Assembly (NCBI RefSeq): GCF_030160075.1
Contig: NZ_BSNQ01000003.1
Span: 1,734,328 to 1,798,327, forward strand
Direction: 5' to 3'
Origin: Dyella lipolytica
GTDB lineage: Bacteria; Pseudomonadota; Gammaproteobacteria; Xanthomonadales; Rhodanobacteraceae
Length of the DNA stretch: 64,000 bases
Shown here: piece by piece, positions 46,476-54,809 of the stretch
Layout of the letters: the number at the start of each line of letters is the position of its first letter
Numbering within the stretch: the first letter of the stretch is position 1
The notes under the pieces: generated by a model
What the model was told of the DNA's origin: nothing
The model's database searches: none
Seen by the model: only the letters and a program-made list of their open reading frames with translations
Program-made: the position numbers and the translations under genes

Positions 46476-47144
46476 TTGAGCAGTCCATTGCAGAATCTGA
46501 TCGACAGCAATCGCCGCTGGTCGGCCGCGGTAACGAAGGCCGATCCGCAATTCTTCGAGCGCCTGGCCAAGCAGCAATCGCCGAAATACCTGTGGATCGG
46601 TTGCTCCGACTCGCGTGTGCCGGCTACCCAGATCGTCGACTTGCCGCCCGGCGAAATCTTCGTGCAGCGCAATGTCGCCAATGTGGTTTCGCACACGGAC
46701 CTCAACTGCCTCAGCGCCATCCAGTTCGCGGTGGACGTGCTGAAGGTGGAGCACATCATCGTCGTCGGCCACTACGGCTGCGGCGGCGTGCAGGCGGTGC
46801 TCGACGAACGCCGGCTTGGCCTCGTCGACAACTGGCTGCGACATGTCAGCGATGTCGCCCAGAAGCACAGCGACAAGCTCTCCGCGCTTGGCTCCATGTC
46901 CTTGCGCAATACACGACTGTGCGAACTCAATGCCATCGAGCAAGTGGTTAACGTCTGCCAGACCACCGTCGTGATGGAAGCGTGGGAACGCGGACAGCCA
47001 CTTTCCGTGCATGCTTGGTGCTACAGCCTGTTCAACGGGCATATGCATGATCTGGGCATGCACGTCGACTCGCGTCAGTCGCTGCGCCCAAGTTATGAGC
47101 AAGCCTTGCATGAGCTGATCTGTCACGTCGAGGAACCGCGATGA
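46476..47144 (+). CDS. can: Beta-class carbonic anhydrase
   Basis: This 222-residue Zn enzyme interconverts CO2 and bicarbonate. Metal and active-site residues are visible: GCSDSRVPATQI and GHYGCGG. It starts at TTG 46476 with GAGGGAAA upstream. It lies between AMSDH and the Rid protein with a 4-bp overlap, so the three are coupled. ACMSD releases CO2, which may explain the company. Confidence 0.93.
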   Translation: MSSPLQNLIDSNRRWSAAVTKADPQFFERLAKQQSPKYLWIGCSDSRVPATQIVDLPPGEIFVQRNVANVVSHTDLNCLSAIQFAVDVLKVEHIIVVGHYGCGGVQAVLDERRLGLVDNWLRHVSDVAQKHSDKLSALGSMSLRNTRLCELNAIEQVVNVCQTTVVMEAWERGQPLSVHAWCYSLFNGHMHDLGMHVDSRQSLRPSYEQALHELICHVEEPR

Positions 47145-47569
47145 GCGACGTGGTGCGCACCGATGCCGCCCCGGCACCGGTCGGCGCTTATCCGCATGCG
47201 CGGCGCGTCGGCGACCTGTTGTTTCTTTCCGGTGTCGGTCCACGGCAGCCTGGCAGCAATGCGATTCCCGGCAATGCCTACGACGCCGAAGGGCGACTGA
47301 CCAGCTACGACATCGAGCAGCAGTGCCGGCAGGTATTCGCCAATGTGCGGGCCGTGCTGGAGGCCAGCGGCGCACGCTGGGAGCATCTGATCGATGTCAC
47401 GGTGTTCCTGACCGACATGGCGCGTGACTTTCCTGTCTACAACCGTCTTTACGCCGAGTACTTTGCAGGCGTCGATGCCTGCCGCACCACGCTGGGCATC
47501 AGCGCATTGCCTACGCCGATTGCGATCGAACTCAAATGCATCGCGGTGCTACCTCGTTCGGCGAGCTGA
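47141..47569 (+). CDS. Rid-family protein, probable 2-aminomuconate deaminase
   Basis: This 142-residue RidA/YjgF-fold protein has the opening VGAYPHARRVGDLLFLSGVGPR and the core DVTVFLTDMARDFPVYNRLYAEYF. The conserved Arg of Rid proteins lies in DACRTTLGISALP. It is longer than RidA proper and resembles the group of 2-aminomuconate deaminases (as in nitrobenzoate and aminophenol pathways). It would turn 2-aminomuconate into 4-oxalocrotonate, directly after AMSDH. Confidence 0.82.
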   Translation: MSDVVRTDAAPAPVGAYPHARRVGDLLFLSGVGPRQPGSNAIPGNAYDAEGRLTSYDIEQQCRQVFANVRAVLEASGARWEHLIDVTVFLTDMARDFPVYNRLYAEYFAGVDACRTTLGISALPTPIAIELKCIAVLPRSAS

Positions 47570-47572
47570 CAC

Positions 47573-47605
47573 AAAAAAACCCCAGCAGGCAGCGCCGGCC
47601 GGGGT
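47573..47605 (-). terminator. Terminator of the acid-shock-like gene
   Basis: On the minus strand ACCCCGGC pairs with GCTGGGGT (one mismatch, 11-base loop) and is followed by a run of T's. It ends the minus-strand gene 28 bp after its stop and may also help end the plus-strand string. Confidence 0.75.
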
Positions 47606-47632
47606 CTCGGTATACCGATCGAGCTACAAAAA

Positions 47633-47887
47633 TTACTTCGCGCCGCCAGCGGTGCTCGCGGAAGCCGGTTCTGTACCGGTTGCGGCCTTCTTGTGCGACT
47701 TTTTGTGGCTGGTCGAGGACGACTTCTTGTGGTGCTTGGTGGTGGTCGGGGTCGCCGTGCTCGACGCTGCTGCAGGCGCTGCTGCTGCCGGAGTCGGAGC
47801 CGGAGCCGTCTGGTCCTGAGCCAGCACCGAACCGGAGAGGGCCACACCCGCAACGAGCAGGGAAGCGATCGCAAGTTTACGCATCAT
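47633..47887 (-). CDS. Small exported acid-shock-like protein
   Basis: This 84-residue protein has a signal peptide at 1-24 (cut after SVLA). A low-complexity Ala/Pro/Thr stretch follows, then a Lys/His/Ser tail with TKHHKKSSSTSHKKSHKK. Composition and layout recall Asr, the acid-shock protein of enterobacteria, but such simple sequences can look alike by chance. It starts at ATG 47887 (or 47884) and has its own terminator. The 186 bp upstream hold no other gene. Confidence 0.7.
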   Translation of the reverse strand: MMRKLAIASLLVAGVALSGSVLAQDQTAPAPTPAAAAPAAASSTATPTTTKHHKKSSSTSHKKSHKKAATGTEPASASTAGGAK

Positions 47888-48073
47888 GATCATGAGCCTC
47901 GAGATTTGATTGCCACGGACCCGGCCGGAACCCGGCAAACGCGGGCGGCGTGGCGACTTAACAATGCATCGTTCTCGGCATACTGGAACTGAACGGCAGC
48001 AAGAAATCGTGCAAAACCGGTGACAATTTAAACAAAGCGCCCGCGCCAGCCTTTCCATCTCGCCTTTGACCGA

Positions 48074-48853
48074 TCAGACCAGGCATTGCTGCAGCAACTG
48101 ACGGATCGTGCCCTGCACCATCGGCGCCTTGGTCGCATCCCAGACGAAGTTTTCTTCGTTCATGTACTGGCATTGGGCCAATTCCAATTGCACGGCCTGG
48201 ATGCCCTCGCCCGGCTGTCCGTATTGGCGAGTGATATAGCCGCCCTTGAAGCGGCCGTTGAGCACGAAGTCATAGCGCGACTGGGCTTCCATCACGTTCG
48301 TGAGGCTCCATTGGAGGTCGGCACCACAGCTGGCACCATCGACCGTGCCCAGATTGAAATCGGGCAGCCGTCCCTCGAATAGCATGGGCACCCGGCTGCG
48401 AATGGAGTGACCCTCCCACAACACCACGCGGCCGTGTTCCGATTTCAGCCGCGCGATTTCCTGCGCCAACGCCAGGTGATAAGGGCGCCACCACGTATCC
48501 ACCCGTTGAAGGATCTCGTCTGCATCGGGCTCCGAGCCATCCAAATAGAGCGGCTCACCATCGAAACCGATCGTCGGCACAAGGCCGGTTTCACGCCGCC
48601 CAGGGTAGAGGGCATGCCCATCTGCCGGACGATTCAGATCGATCACGTAGCGCGACGCCACCGGCTTGAGCAAGCTCGCGCCGAGCTCTTGGGCTAGCGG
48701 TTCGTACAGCTGGGCGACGTGCCAGTCGGTATCGGGCGAGCGACGCGCGCCCGGATGCAGCCGCGTGGCCAATACATCAGGAATGTAGCTGCCGTTATGA
48801 GGCAGGCTGATCAGCAGCGGTACGTTACCGCGGGTAAGGGTGAAGGTCTCCAT
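48074..48853 (-). CDS. hutG: N-formylglutamate amidohydrolase-like protein
   Basis: This 259-residue protein of the N-formylglutamate deformylase family has LISLPHNGSYIPD, DTDWHVAQLY and a WEGHSIRSRVPMLFEG block. In histidine breakdown HutG releases formate from formylglutamate. No other hut gene is in the window; it follows dadA and gor in a three-gene minus-strand operon, 24 bp after gor. Given the kynurenine genes nearby, a formamidase role on another substrate is conceivable but unsupported. Confidence 0.85.
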   Translation of the reverse strand: METFTLTRGNVPLLISLPHNGSYIPDVLATRLHPGARRSPDTDWHVAQLYEPLAQELGASLLKPVASRYVIDLNRPADGHALYPGRRETGLVPTIGFDGEPLYLDGSEPDADEILQRVDTWWRPYHLALAQEIARLKSEHGRVVLWEGHSIRSRVPMLFEGRLPDFNLGTVDGASCGADLQWSLTNVMEAQSRYDFVLNGRFKGGYITRQYGQPGEGIQAVQLELAQCQYMNEENFVWDATKAPMVQGTIRQLLQQCLV

Positions 48854-48877
48854 CCCAGGAGTGTGTACCGTCCGCCG

Positions 48878-50224
48878 TCAACGCAGCAACAACAGCTCTT
48901 CGGCAGCGGTGGGATGGATGGCAATCGCCGCCTTCAGATCGTGCCAATACAAGCCTTTCTGCAAGGCCACCGCAAAACCTTGCAGCAGTTCGTCGCTGCC
49001 CGGCCCCAGCACGTGGATGCCGACCACCCGGCGATCGGCGCCCACGCAAACCAGCTTAACCACGCTTTGCTCCGAGCGACCCGCGACCATCCATATCAGC
49101 GGGGTGTAGCGACCGCTGTGTACGCTTACGTCATTGCCATACCGAGCGCGCGCCTGTTGTTCAGTCAGGCCGACCATGCCCAGCGGCGGCTCCGCGAAGA
49201 CCACGCTGGGAATGGCGCTGTCGTCGAACTTTGCCTCCAAGTGGCCGCCGATCAAGCGGTCGGCCAGCGCGCGGCCCGCTGCCACGGCGACTGGTGTCAG
49301 GGCTTTGCGATCGGTCACGTCACCCACGGCGTAGATACCCGGCACGCTGGTGTTCTGAAATGCGTCGACCAGCACGTGACCACGTTCGTCGTACGCCACA
49401 CCGAGCTGTTCCAATCCCATGTCGCCGCTACTCGGAACGCGACCGACGGCCCATAGCAAGGCATCGTATGGGCCATGCGCGGTTCCGTCTGTCGTTTCCA
49501 GCGTAATGACACCGGGCTGGCCACGAGCAGCTTTTACGCGTGTATGGCGCAAAATCCGGATGCCGTGCGCCTGCATCTGCGCAGCCAACGCTTCGACCAG
49601 CTCGATATCGAAATCCGTCAGCAGATTCTCGCGGACCAGCAAATCCACCTCGCATCCCAGCCCACGCATGACGCAGGCGAACTCCACGGCCACATAGCCG
49701 CCGCCGACGATGGCGATGTGCCGGGGTGGCGCATCGAGCATGAAGATGTCGTCCGATAGCATGCCGAGCTCGAAGCCGGGCACATCCAAGCGGTAGGGTC
49801 GCGCGCCGGTGGCGATCACGATGTGTGGCGCGCTTGCGTGCAAGCCTGACGCCGTCACCACAGCATTAGCCGAAAGCAGACGAGCCGCTTCAGATAGCAC
49901 GCGTATACCAGCTGTTTCGAGACGCGTTGCATAGCGATCGCGGATCCCGGCGATGTATTGATCGCGCAATCGGCGAAAGCGCGCCCAGTCCAATCGCATC
50001 GGCGCCGTTTCAAAGCCGACATCGGCGGCCAGGCGATGCATATCCGCCATGTGTGCGGCGTACCACATGGCTTTCTTCGGTACACAACCGCGATTTACGC
50101 AGGTGCCGCCAAGCGCGTCAGGGTCGAACAACGCAACCCGTGCACCCAACCGTGCCGCATGCTGCGCAGCGCTCAATCCACCGGAACCCGCACCCAGCAC
50201 GATCAGATCGAAGCGTTCGCTCAT
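48878..50224 (-). CDS. gor: Glutathione-disulfide reductase
   Basis: This 448-residue FAD/NADPH disulfide reductase has an FAD site VLGAGSGGLSAA at 9-20 and the redox pair Cys42/Cys47 in GGTCVNRGCVPKK. The NADPH site is IAIVGGGYVAVEFA and the C-terminal catalytic block is AIAIHPTAAEE. The CVNxGCVPKK pattern fits Gor among the family. ATG 50224 has AAGGAA upstream. It lies 40 bp after the dadA-like gene and 24 bp before hutG. Confidence 0.9.
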   Translation of the reverse strand: MSERFDLIVLGAGSGGLSAAQHAARLGARVALFDPDALGGTCVNRGCVPKKAMWYAAHMADMHRLAADVGFETAPMRLDWARFRRLRDQYIAGIRDRYATRLETAGIRVLSEAARLLSANAVVTASGLHASAPHIVIATGARPYRLDVPGFELGMLSDDIFMLDAPPRHIAIVGGGYVAVEFACVMRGLGCEVDLLVRENLLTDFDIELVEALAAQMQAHGIRILRHTRVKAARGQPGVITLETTDGTAHGPYDALLWAVGRVPSSGDMGLEQLGVAYDERGHVLVDAFQNTSVPGIYAVGDVTDRKALTPVAVAAGRALADRLIGGHLEAKFDDSAIPSVVFAEPPLGMVGLTEQQARARYGNDVSVHSGRYTPLIWMVAGRSEQSVVKLVCVGADRRVVGIHVLGPGSDELLQGFAVALQKGLYWHDLKAAIAIHPTAAEELLLLR

Positions 50225-50264
50225 CGTCCATTTCCTTGGTGGGCAGGCTGGATACCGTGTCTCA

Positions 50265-51524
50265 TTACAGACCGAAGCGCGCCGGTGCATAAGGCGCTGG
50301 ATCGAATGCGGGCGTCGTTCCATGGATTTGCGCGGCGACCAGCTCGCCGGTCGCCGCCGACATGCTCACGCCCAGCATGCCGTGCGCCGTCGCCATATGC
50401 AGGTTCGACCAGCGCGTGCTGGGGCCGATGATCGGCACTTCGTCCACGCACATCGGCCGCCACCCCCACCACTCCTCCTGCAGCTCCGGCCCCTCCGGCT
50501 CATGCAGTCCTTCGGCGGCGCCGCGTCGCAGTGCATTCAAGCGCGTGCGATTGAGCCCCTCCGCATATCCTGAAAATTCCATCGTGCTGCCAAGACGAAG
50601 ACCACTTTCCCACGTGGTGACGCACACGGCCGCTTCTCGGAGTACCAGTGCGTGGCGCGGCGCGAGCGCAGGCCGCGTGTAGGTGAGTGAATAACCTTTG
50701 CCCGGTTGCATTGGCAAGCGCAAATCGAGCTGACGCCCCAGCAGCGGCGACCAGGCCCCCAGCGCCATTAGCACGCGTTCGCCGGCAAAATCGCCGCGAC
50801 TGGTGCCGACGCCGGTGATACGGCGTCCATCCGTTTCGAAACGCTCGATCCTGGCTCCGGATTCAATGATGCCGCCGTGCTCGCGCACCAGCCGGGCTAG
50901 CTCGGCGACATAACGATCCGGACGCAGCCGCGCGTCCTCCGGATGAAATAGCCCGCCTTGCACGCCCGGTTTCAGTGCCGGCTCCATGCGCTCGACTTCA
51001 TCTCCGCGCAGACGCTGCACCGGAATGCCGAGGCGATCGAGTAAATCCGCATGATGACGCTCGTCCGCAGCCAATTGTGCAGCGCCGCGATAGACGTAAA
51101 GCACGCCTTCTTCGACGAATTCGCAATTCAGTTTCTCGCCGCGGATCAGATCGCCTAGCAAATGCCGGGAGCGTTGCAGGATGGCTGCCCGGGCTTTCGC
51201 AGCATGATGAAAATCGCGCCAATTGCAGTGCCGCGCAAATCCCATTAGCCAGCGAAATCGCGGACCATCGAAGCGGGGGTTGAGATATAGCGGAGCATCG
51301 GCCCGCAGCATCGACCGTAGCGCCACGCCCAGCATGCCCGGCATGGCTAAGGGCGCGGCATGGCTGGGGGTAATGGTGCCGCAATTGCCGTGCGAACTAC
51401 CGCAGCCGGGCGTGCCCTGCTCCAGCACACGCACGCCGGTGCCGCCCTTGAGCAAATACAGCGCACAGGACAGGCCGACTACGCCACCACCAAGGATCAA
51501 TACATCGCTACGGGAAGCATCCAT
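50265..51524 (-). CDS. D-amino-acid dehydrogenase small subunit-like (DadA family)
   Basis: This 419-residue FAD-dependent oxidoreductase has the dinucleotide motif LILGGGVVGLSCALYL, the DadA-like HGNCGTITPSHAAPLAMPG and the C-terminal WWGWRPMCVDEVPIIGPS with HGMLGVSMSAATGELVA. Likely oxidation of a D-amino acid or related amine into the respiratory chain; the substrate is open. ATG 51524 has no ribosome site but sits six bases after TACAAT. It is first in the dadA-gor-hutG operon and divergent from the ChaN/EreA-like gene. Confidence 0.88.
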   Translation of the reverse strand: MDASRSDVLILGGGVVGLSCALYLLKGGTGVRVLEQGTPGCGSSHGNCGTITPSHAAPLAMPGMLGVALRSMLRADAPLYLNPRFDGPRFRWLMGFARHCNWRDFHHAAKARAAILQRSRHLLGDLIRGEKLNCEFVEEGVLYVYRGAAQLAADERHHADLLDRLGIPVQRLRGDEVERMEPALKPGVQGGLFHPEDARLRPDRYVAELARLVREHGGIIESGARIERFETDGRRITGVGTSRGDFAGERVLMALGAWSPLLGRQLDLRLPMQPGKGYSLTYTRPALAPRHALVLREAAVCVTTWESGLRLGSTMEFSGYAEGLNRTRLNALRRGAAEGLHEPEGPELQEEWWGWRPMCVDEVPIIGPSTRWSNLHMATAHGMLGVSMSAATGELVAAQIHGTTPAFDPAPYAPARFGL

Positions 51525-51536
51525 CGGCCCATTGTA
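51522..51536 (-). promoter_or_regulatory. Leaderless-type promoter -10 for the dadA-like gene
   Basis: On the minus strand TACAAT (51536-51531), GGGCCG and ATG follow directly, the same 15 bases as at 572-586. There is no Shine-Dalgarno and no clear -35. Confidence 0.5.
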
Positions 51537-51614
51537 GCGATCCTGCCCAAAGGGTACTTGCGCGAAGCCCAACAACGTCGCAGGCTGGGGCCGCGCAACT
51601 ACGACATCTTCCCC

Positions 51615-52967
51615 ATGCCGATGCGTTTACCGATGGTGATGTGCCTGTTCTGCACGACCGTGCTACTGGCAGCAACCAGTGCGCGTGCGCAGCAGCCCGC
51701 CCCTTCCGCGCAGGAAGTGCTGACCCACTTCGGGGCCGCACCGAACGGTCTAGCACGCTACGACTACTTGACCGCGGTCATACCCCAGCTGGACAACAAC
51801 ACCAAATCGCTCGCCAGGCAGTTGCTCGCCACGGTAGATAGTGAGCTGGGGTTATACAACGAAGCTGCGATGGCCTTCCCGTTCGACAACCGTCTCGCGC
51901 CTCCTAAATCCGGGGCTTTGCCGCGTAGCGAAGAATGGCGCAGCGTCGATGCTGCTGACGCCGTCGTCGAACTGGCCGCCCAACGCCACATCGTGATGAT
52001 CAATGAAGCGCATCACGATGCGCATACCCGCGAATTGACATTGGCGCTGCTGCCGCGCCTGCGCGCGCTGGGTTTTCGCTACTTTGCCGCCGAGGCACTC
52101 AGCGAGAAAGACACCGACCTGATGCACCGCGGCTACGCCACCGATGCGTCGGGCAGCGAATACCTGCTCGAACCGTTATACGGCGAAATCGTGCGGCAAG
52201 CGATCAAGCTTGGCTACATCATCGTGCCCTATGATTCGGATTCGGCCTCCATCAACAACCGCGACACCGAACAAGCGCAGACGCTTTACGAAAAGGTGTT
52301 CGCGAAGGATCCGCAGGCCAAGCTGTTCGTGCACGCCGGCTACTCGCACATCGACAAAGCCGTCGGCAACCTGGGCGACGATATCCAGCCGATGGGCATG
52401 CTGCTGAAACACCTCAGTGGCTACGACCCGCTCTGCGTCGACCAAGTGCAGTTTCGGGACGTCGCGGTCGGTGGGCTCGACTTCGGCTTTTACGACGCCC
52501 TCGCCTTGCGTTTCCCCTCGTCTGTCCCGATCGCCCTGCGCGAGCGCGGCACCGGGGTGATATGGAGCTCCGATCCACGACAACACGACATTACCGTCAT
52601 TCTGCCACCCGCGGACGAAAGCGATCTCGACACCAACGGTCTGAAAAATGCCGACGAGATGCGCCGCATGGTCGTGCTGCCTCGCCCCCCCTTCGATGCC
52701 GACCAACGGCCGAAATGGCTGACGCTGGGCGGCAGACGCGTCACCTATCCCATCAACGCCGATCTATGTACCGGACAGATCCCCTGCGTGATCGACGCTT
52801 ACTATCCCGGCGAGCCGGACACCTCCATTCCAGCCGACCGCTACACCCTGGTGCACACTCGCGCGCACAACGTGCTGTATCTCTATCCGGGGCATTACCG
52901 CCTACGCGCCTGGAATGCCAGCGGCACAACCTTGTCCCAGCGAGAGATTGACGTCCCTCCACACTGA
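51615..52967 (+). CDS. Secreted ChaN/EreA/TIKI-like protein, function unknown
   Basis: This 450-residue protein has a signal peptide at 1-25 (cut after ARAQ). It contains a His-rich block IVMINEAHHDAHTRELT at about 118-134 and FVHAGYSHIDKA at about 240. Both are reminiscent of the metal-binding GExH motifs of ChaN, TIKI and erythromycin-esterase-like proteins, though the Gly is Asn here. A C-terminal domain (about 360-450, with two Cys in DLCTGQIPCVI) follows. ATG 51615 or 51621 starts it; the frame open back to 51360 shadows dadA. It is probably periplasmic. I cannot name a substrate. Confidence 0.72.
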   Translation: MPMRLPMVMCLFCTTVLLAATSARAQQPAPSAQEVLTHFGAAPNGLARYDYLTAVIPQLDNNTKSLARQLLATVDSELGLYNEAAMAFPFDNRLAPPKSGALPRSEEWRSVDAADAVVELAAQRHIVMINEAHHDAHTRELTLALLPRLRALGFRYFAAEALSEKDTDLMHRGYATDASGSEYLLEPLYGEIVRQAIKLGYIIVPYDSDSASINNRDTEQAQTLYEKVFAKDPQAKLFVHAGYSHIDKAVGNLGDDIQPMGMLLKHLSGYDPLCVDQVQFRDVAVGGLDFGFYDALALRFPSSVPIALRERGTGVIWSSDPRQHDITVILPPADESDLDTNGLKNADEMRRMVVLPRPPFDADQRPKWLTLGGRRVTYPINADLCTGQIPCVIDAYYPGEPDTSIPADRYTLVHTRAHNVLYLYPGHYRLRAWNASGTTLSQREIDVPPH

Positions 52968-52985
52968 CCCGCTCGATAAAGGGAC

Positions 52986-53035
52986 TTGCGCCTTTCGAAT
53001 TACGTGTGTAATTTAGTCGCAAGACTACACATGTA
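52986..53035 (+). promoter_or_regulatory. blaI promoter with two BlaI operators
   Basis: A -35 TTGCGC (52986-52991), a 17-bp spacer and a -10 TAATTT (53009-53014) form a promoter. Box 1 TTACGTGTGTAA (53000-53011) overlaps the -10. Box 2 TACACATGTA (53026-53035) is a perfect TACAnnTGTA dyad, the known BlaI/MecI site type. The dyad centres are 25 bp apart. This implies self-repression of the blaI-peptidase operon. Confidence 0.75.
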
Positions 53036-53054
53036 ATCCAAGAGGAGCCGTCCG

Positions 53055-53441
53055 ATGCCGCAGACCACTGTTCCCATCAGCGAAGCTGAAAGCCGCGTCA
53101 TGGAAGTGCTCTGGCAGGATGCGCCGCTCACTTCTGAGCAAATCGTCGCTGCCGTCCAGTTGAACAGCGACTGGCACGAGAAAACCATCCGCACCCTGCT
53201 CAACCGTCTACTGGGCAAAGGTGCCGTTGAAGCAACCCGCGACAGTCGCCGTTACCTCTACTCCCCGTTGCTGAGTCGTGCGCAATGGCAGTCGCAGGAA
53301 AGCCACAGCCTGCTCGATCGAGTTTTCGGCGGCCGCGTTGCGCCCCTGCTCGCGCATTTCAGTCAGCACGAAAAACTATCCGCGAAGGACGTTGCGGAAT
53401 TGCGCAAGCTGGTCGATGCCATCGAACGAAAAGGGCGCTGA
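53055..53441 (+). CDS. blaI: BlaI/MecI-family repressor
   Basis: This 128-residue winged-helix repressor begins PISEAESRVMEVLWQDAPLT and has the recognition region DWHEKTIRTLLNRLLGKGAV. The C-terminal half dimerises. Family members are cut by a BlaR1-type protease to release their promoters. The partner gene follows one base after the stop, and two matching operators lie in the promoter. No beta-lactamase gene is in the window, so the inducing signal is unknown. Confidence 0.93.
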   Translation: MPQTTVPISEAESRVMEVLWQDAPLTSEQIVAAVQLNSDWHEKTIRTLLNRLLGKGAVEATRDSRRYLYSPLLSRAQWQSQESHSLLDRVFGGRVAPLLAHFSQHEKLSAKDVAELRKLVDAIERKGR

Positions 53442-53442
53442 C

Positions 53443-54747
53443 ATGAACGCGATGCTGCTGCAAATGCTGCTTGCCACGACGCTGGGACTGGCGATGGTGT
53501 TGTTACTGCGCAAACCCATGCGTCGCGCGTTTGGCGCCGGACCAGCGTTCACGTTGTGGTGTTTGCCACTGCTGCTAGCTGCCATGCCATGGTTGCCGAC
53601 GCCCATGCCGGCCTGGTCGGTGCAGCCCATGATCGCCGCCCTGCCTTCGCAAACATTCGCCGCAACATCTGACTTACCCGCCAGTACATGTGCGTGGCTT
53701 ATTGCAATCTGGCTTCTCGGCGTCGTCTGCGGCGTCGTGCAACGGGGCGCCCGCTACCTGCGGCTGGCACGCGCGTGCCAAGCCATGCCGGATGCCATGC
53801 AACGTCTCCTGCTCGCCGAACATCCTGCACTAGCCACGCGTCGGATATGGCTACACCCAGCAGGTCCCGCTGTGATGTGGGCACCACGGGCGCGGCTGTT
53901 ACTGCCTGTGGATTTTTTGGAACGCTACGACATCGATTCACGCGACATCATGCTGCGCCACGAATGCAGTCACCTGCGGCGCGGCGATGCGTGGTGGAGC
54001 TTGTTGGGCGAATGCGCATTCGTACTGCTTTGGTTCCATCCATTGGCCTGGCTCGCGCTACCGCGCTTCCAGTTGGATCAGGAGCTCGCCTGCGATGAAA
54101 GCGTGCTGCGTGCAGCGCCACAGCAAGAACTTCGCTATGCCCAGACCCTGATGCGCAGCATCGGTGTGGATGCACAGCCGGCAATGATCCCCTGGCTCGC
54201 GGAGCCACAACTAAAGGAGCGTCTCATCATGATAAGCCGCCAACCCTGTGGAACCTGGCGCCGCCGACTTGGTTACGTCGCATTGACGGCATTGCTCATC
54301 AGCAGTGCAGCCATGGCGCAAACCGCAGCCAAAACATCGGCTGATACGTTGGCAACCCAAGATGTGCATTTCAACGCGGCGATACCGCCGCCGTACCCAC
54401 CGGACGCCATCAAAAATCGTGAGCAAGGCCTGGTCATGCTCAAAATGCTGATAGGCGCGGATGGCACTCCACGCAAGATCGATATTGTCAGCGAGGTCAC
54501 CACCGCTTCGCCTGAGTTAGCAAAAGCCGCCAGCGATGCCGCCATGAAGTGGCACTTCAATCCGAAAATGCAAAACGGCAAGGCGGTGGAAGGATGGGTG
54601 CAGGTACCCGTGTACTTCAGCCTGAGCCCGTTGCCACAGGCGCCGCCGCCTGGAGCTCCGCCTCCGCCACCACCGCCGGGCGGCATGATGCCTCCGCCGC
54701 CTCCGCCACCCGCTCCACTTGCACCGCCCACCTCTTCCAATACCTGA
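53443..54747 (+). CDS. M56 (BlaR1-like) peptidase fused to a TonB C-terminal domain
   Basis: This 434-residue membrane protein has membrane segments near 3-22, 36-54, 80-99 and about 288-303. The zinc protease motif HECSH (in MLRHECSHLRRGD) is followed by LDQELACDESVL with the third ligand. Instead of the penicillin sensor of BlaR1, the periplasmic part is a TonB_C-like domain (about 315-400, PYPPDAIKNREQG, ASDAAMKWHFNPK). The protein ends in a proline tail with two runs of seven Pro, which should need EF-P. M56-TonB fusions are common in Xanthomonadales. It probably cleaves BlaI on an envelope signal. Confidence 0.87.
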   Translation: MNAMLLQMLLATTLGLAMVLLLRKPMRRAFGAGPAFTLWCLPLLLAAMPWLPTPMPAWSVQPMIAALPSQTFAATSDLPASTCAWLIAIWLLGVVCGVVQRGARYLRLARACQAMPDAMQRLLLAEHPALATRRIWLHPAGPAVMWAPRARLLLPVDFLERYDIDSRDIMLRHECSHLRRGDAWWSLLGECAFVLLWFHPLAWLALPRFQLDQELACDESVLRAAPQQELRYAQTLMRSIGVDAQPAMIPWLAEPQLKERLIMISRQPCGTWRRRLGYVALTALLISSAAMAQTAAKTSADTLATQDVHFNAAIPPPYPPDAIKNREQGLVMLKMLIGADGTPRKIDIVSEVTTASPELAKAASDAAMKWHFNPKMQNGKAVEGWVQVPVYFSLSPLPQAPPPGAPPPPPPPGGMMPPPPPPPAPLAPPTSSNT

Positions 54748-54774
54748 AAACTTCCATCCAAGCTATTGATTTGC

Positions 54775-54809
54775 TATAACCTCGGCGCAAACCACGCCGA
54801 GGTTTTTTT
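54775..54809 (+). terminator. Terminator of the blaI operon whose 3' arm is the next gene's ribosome site
   Basis: AACCTCGGCG / CGCCGAGGTT (54778-54787, 54795-54804) with a 7-base loop runs into seven T's (54803-54809), and the next ATG follows at once (54810). The GAGG of the 3' arm lies seven bases before that ATG, an ideal Shine-Dalgarno. TATAAC (54775-54780) with TTCCAT 17 bp upstream could start transcripts inside the hairpin that lack the 5' arm. Confidence 0.8.
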
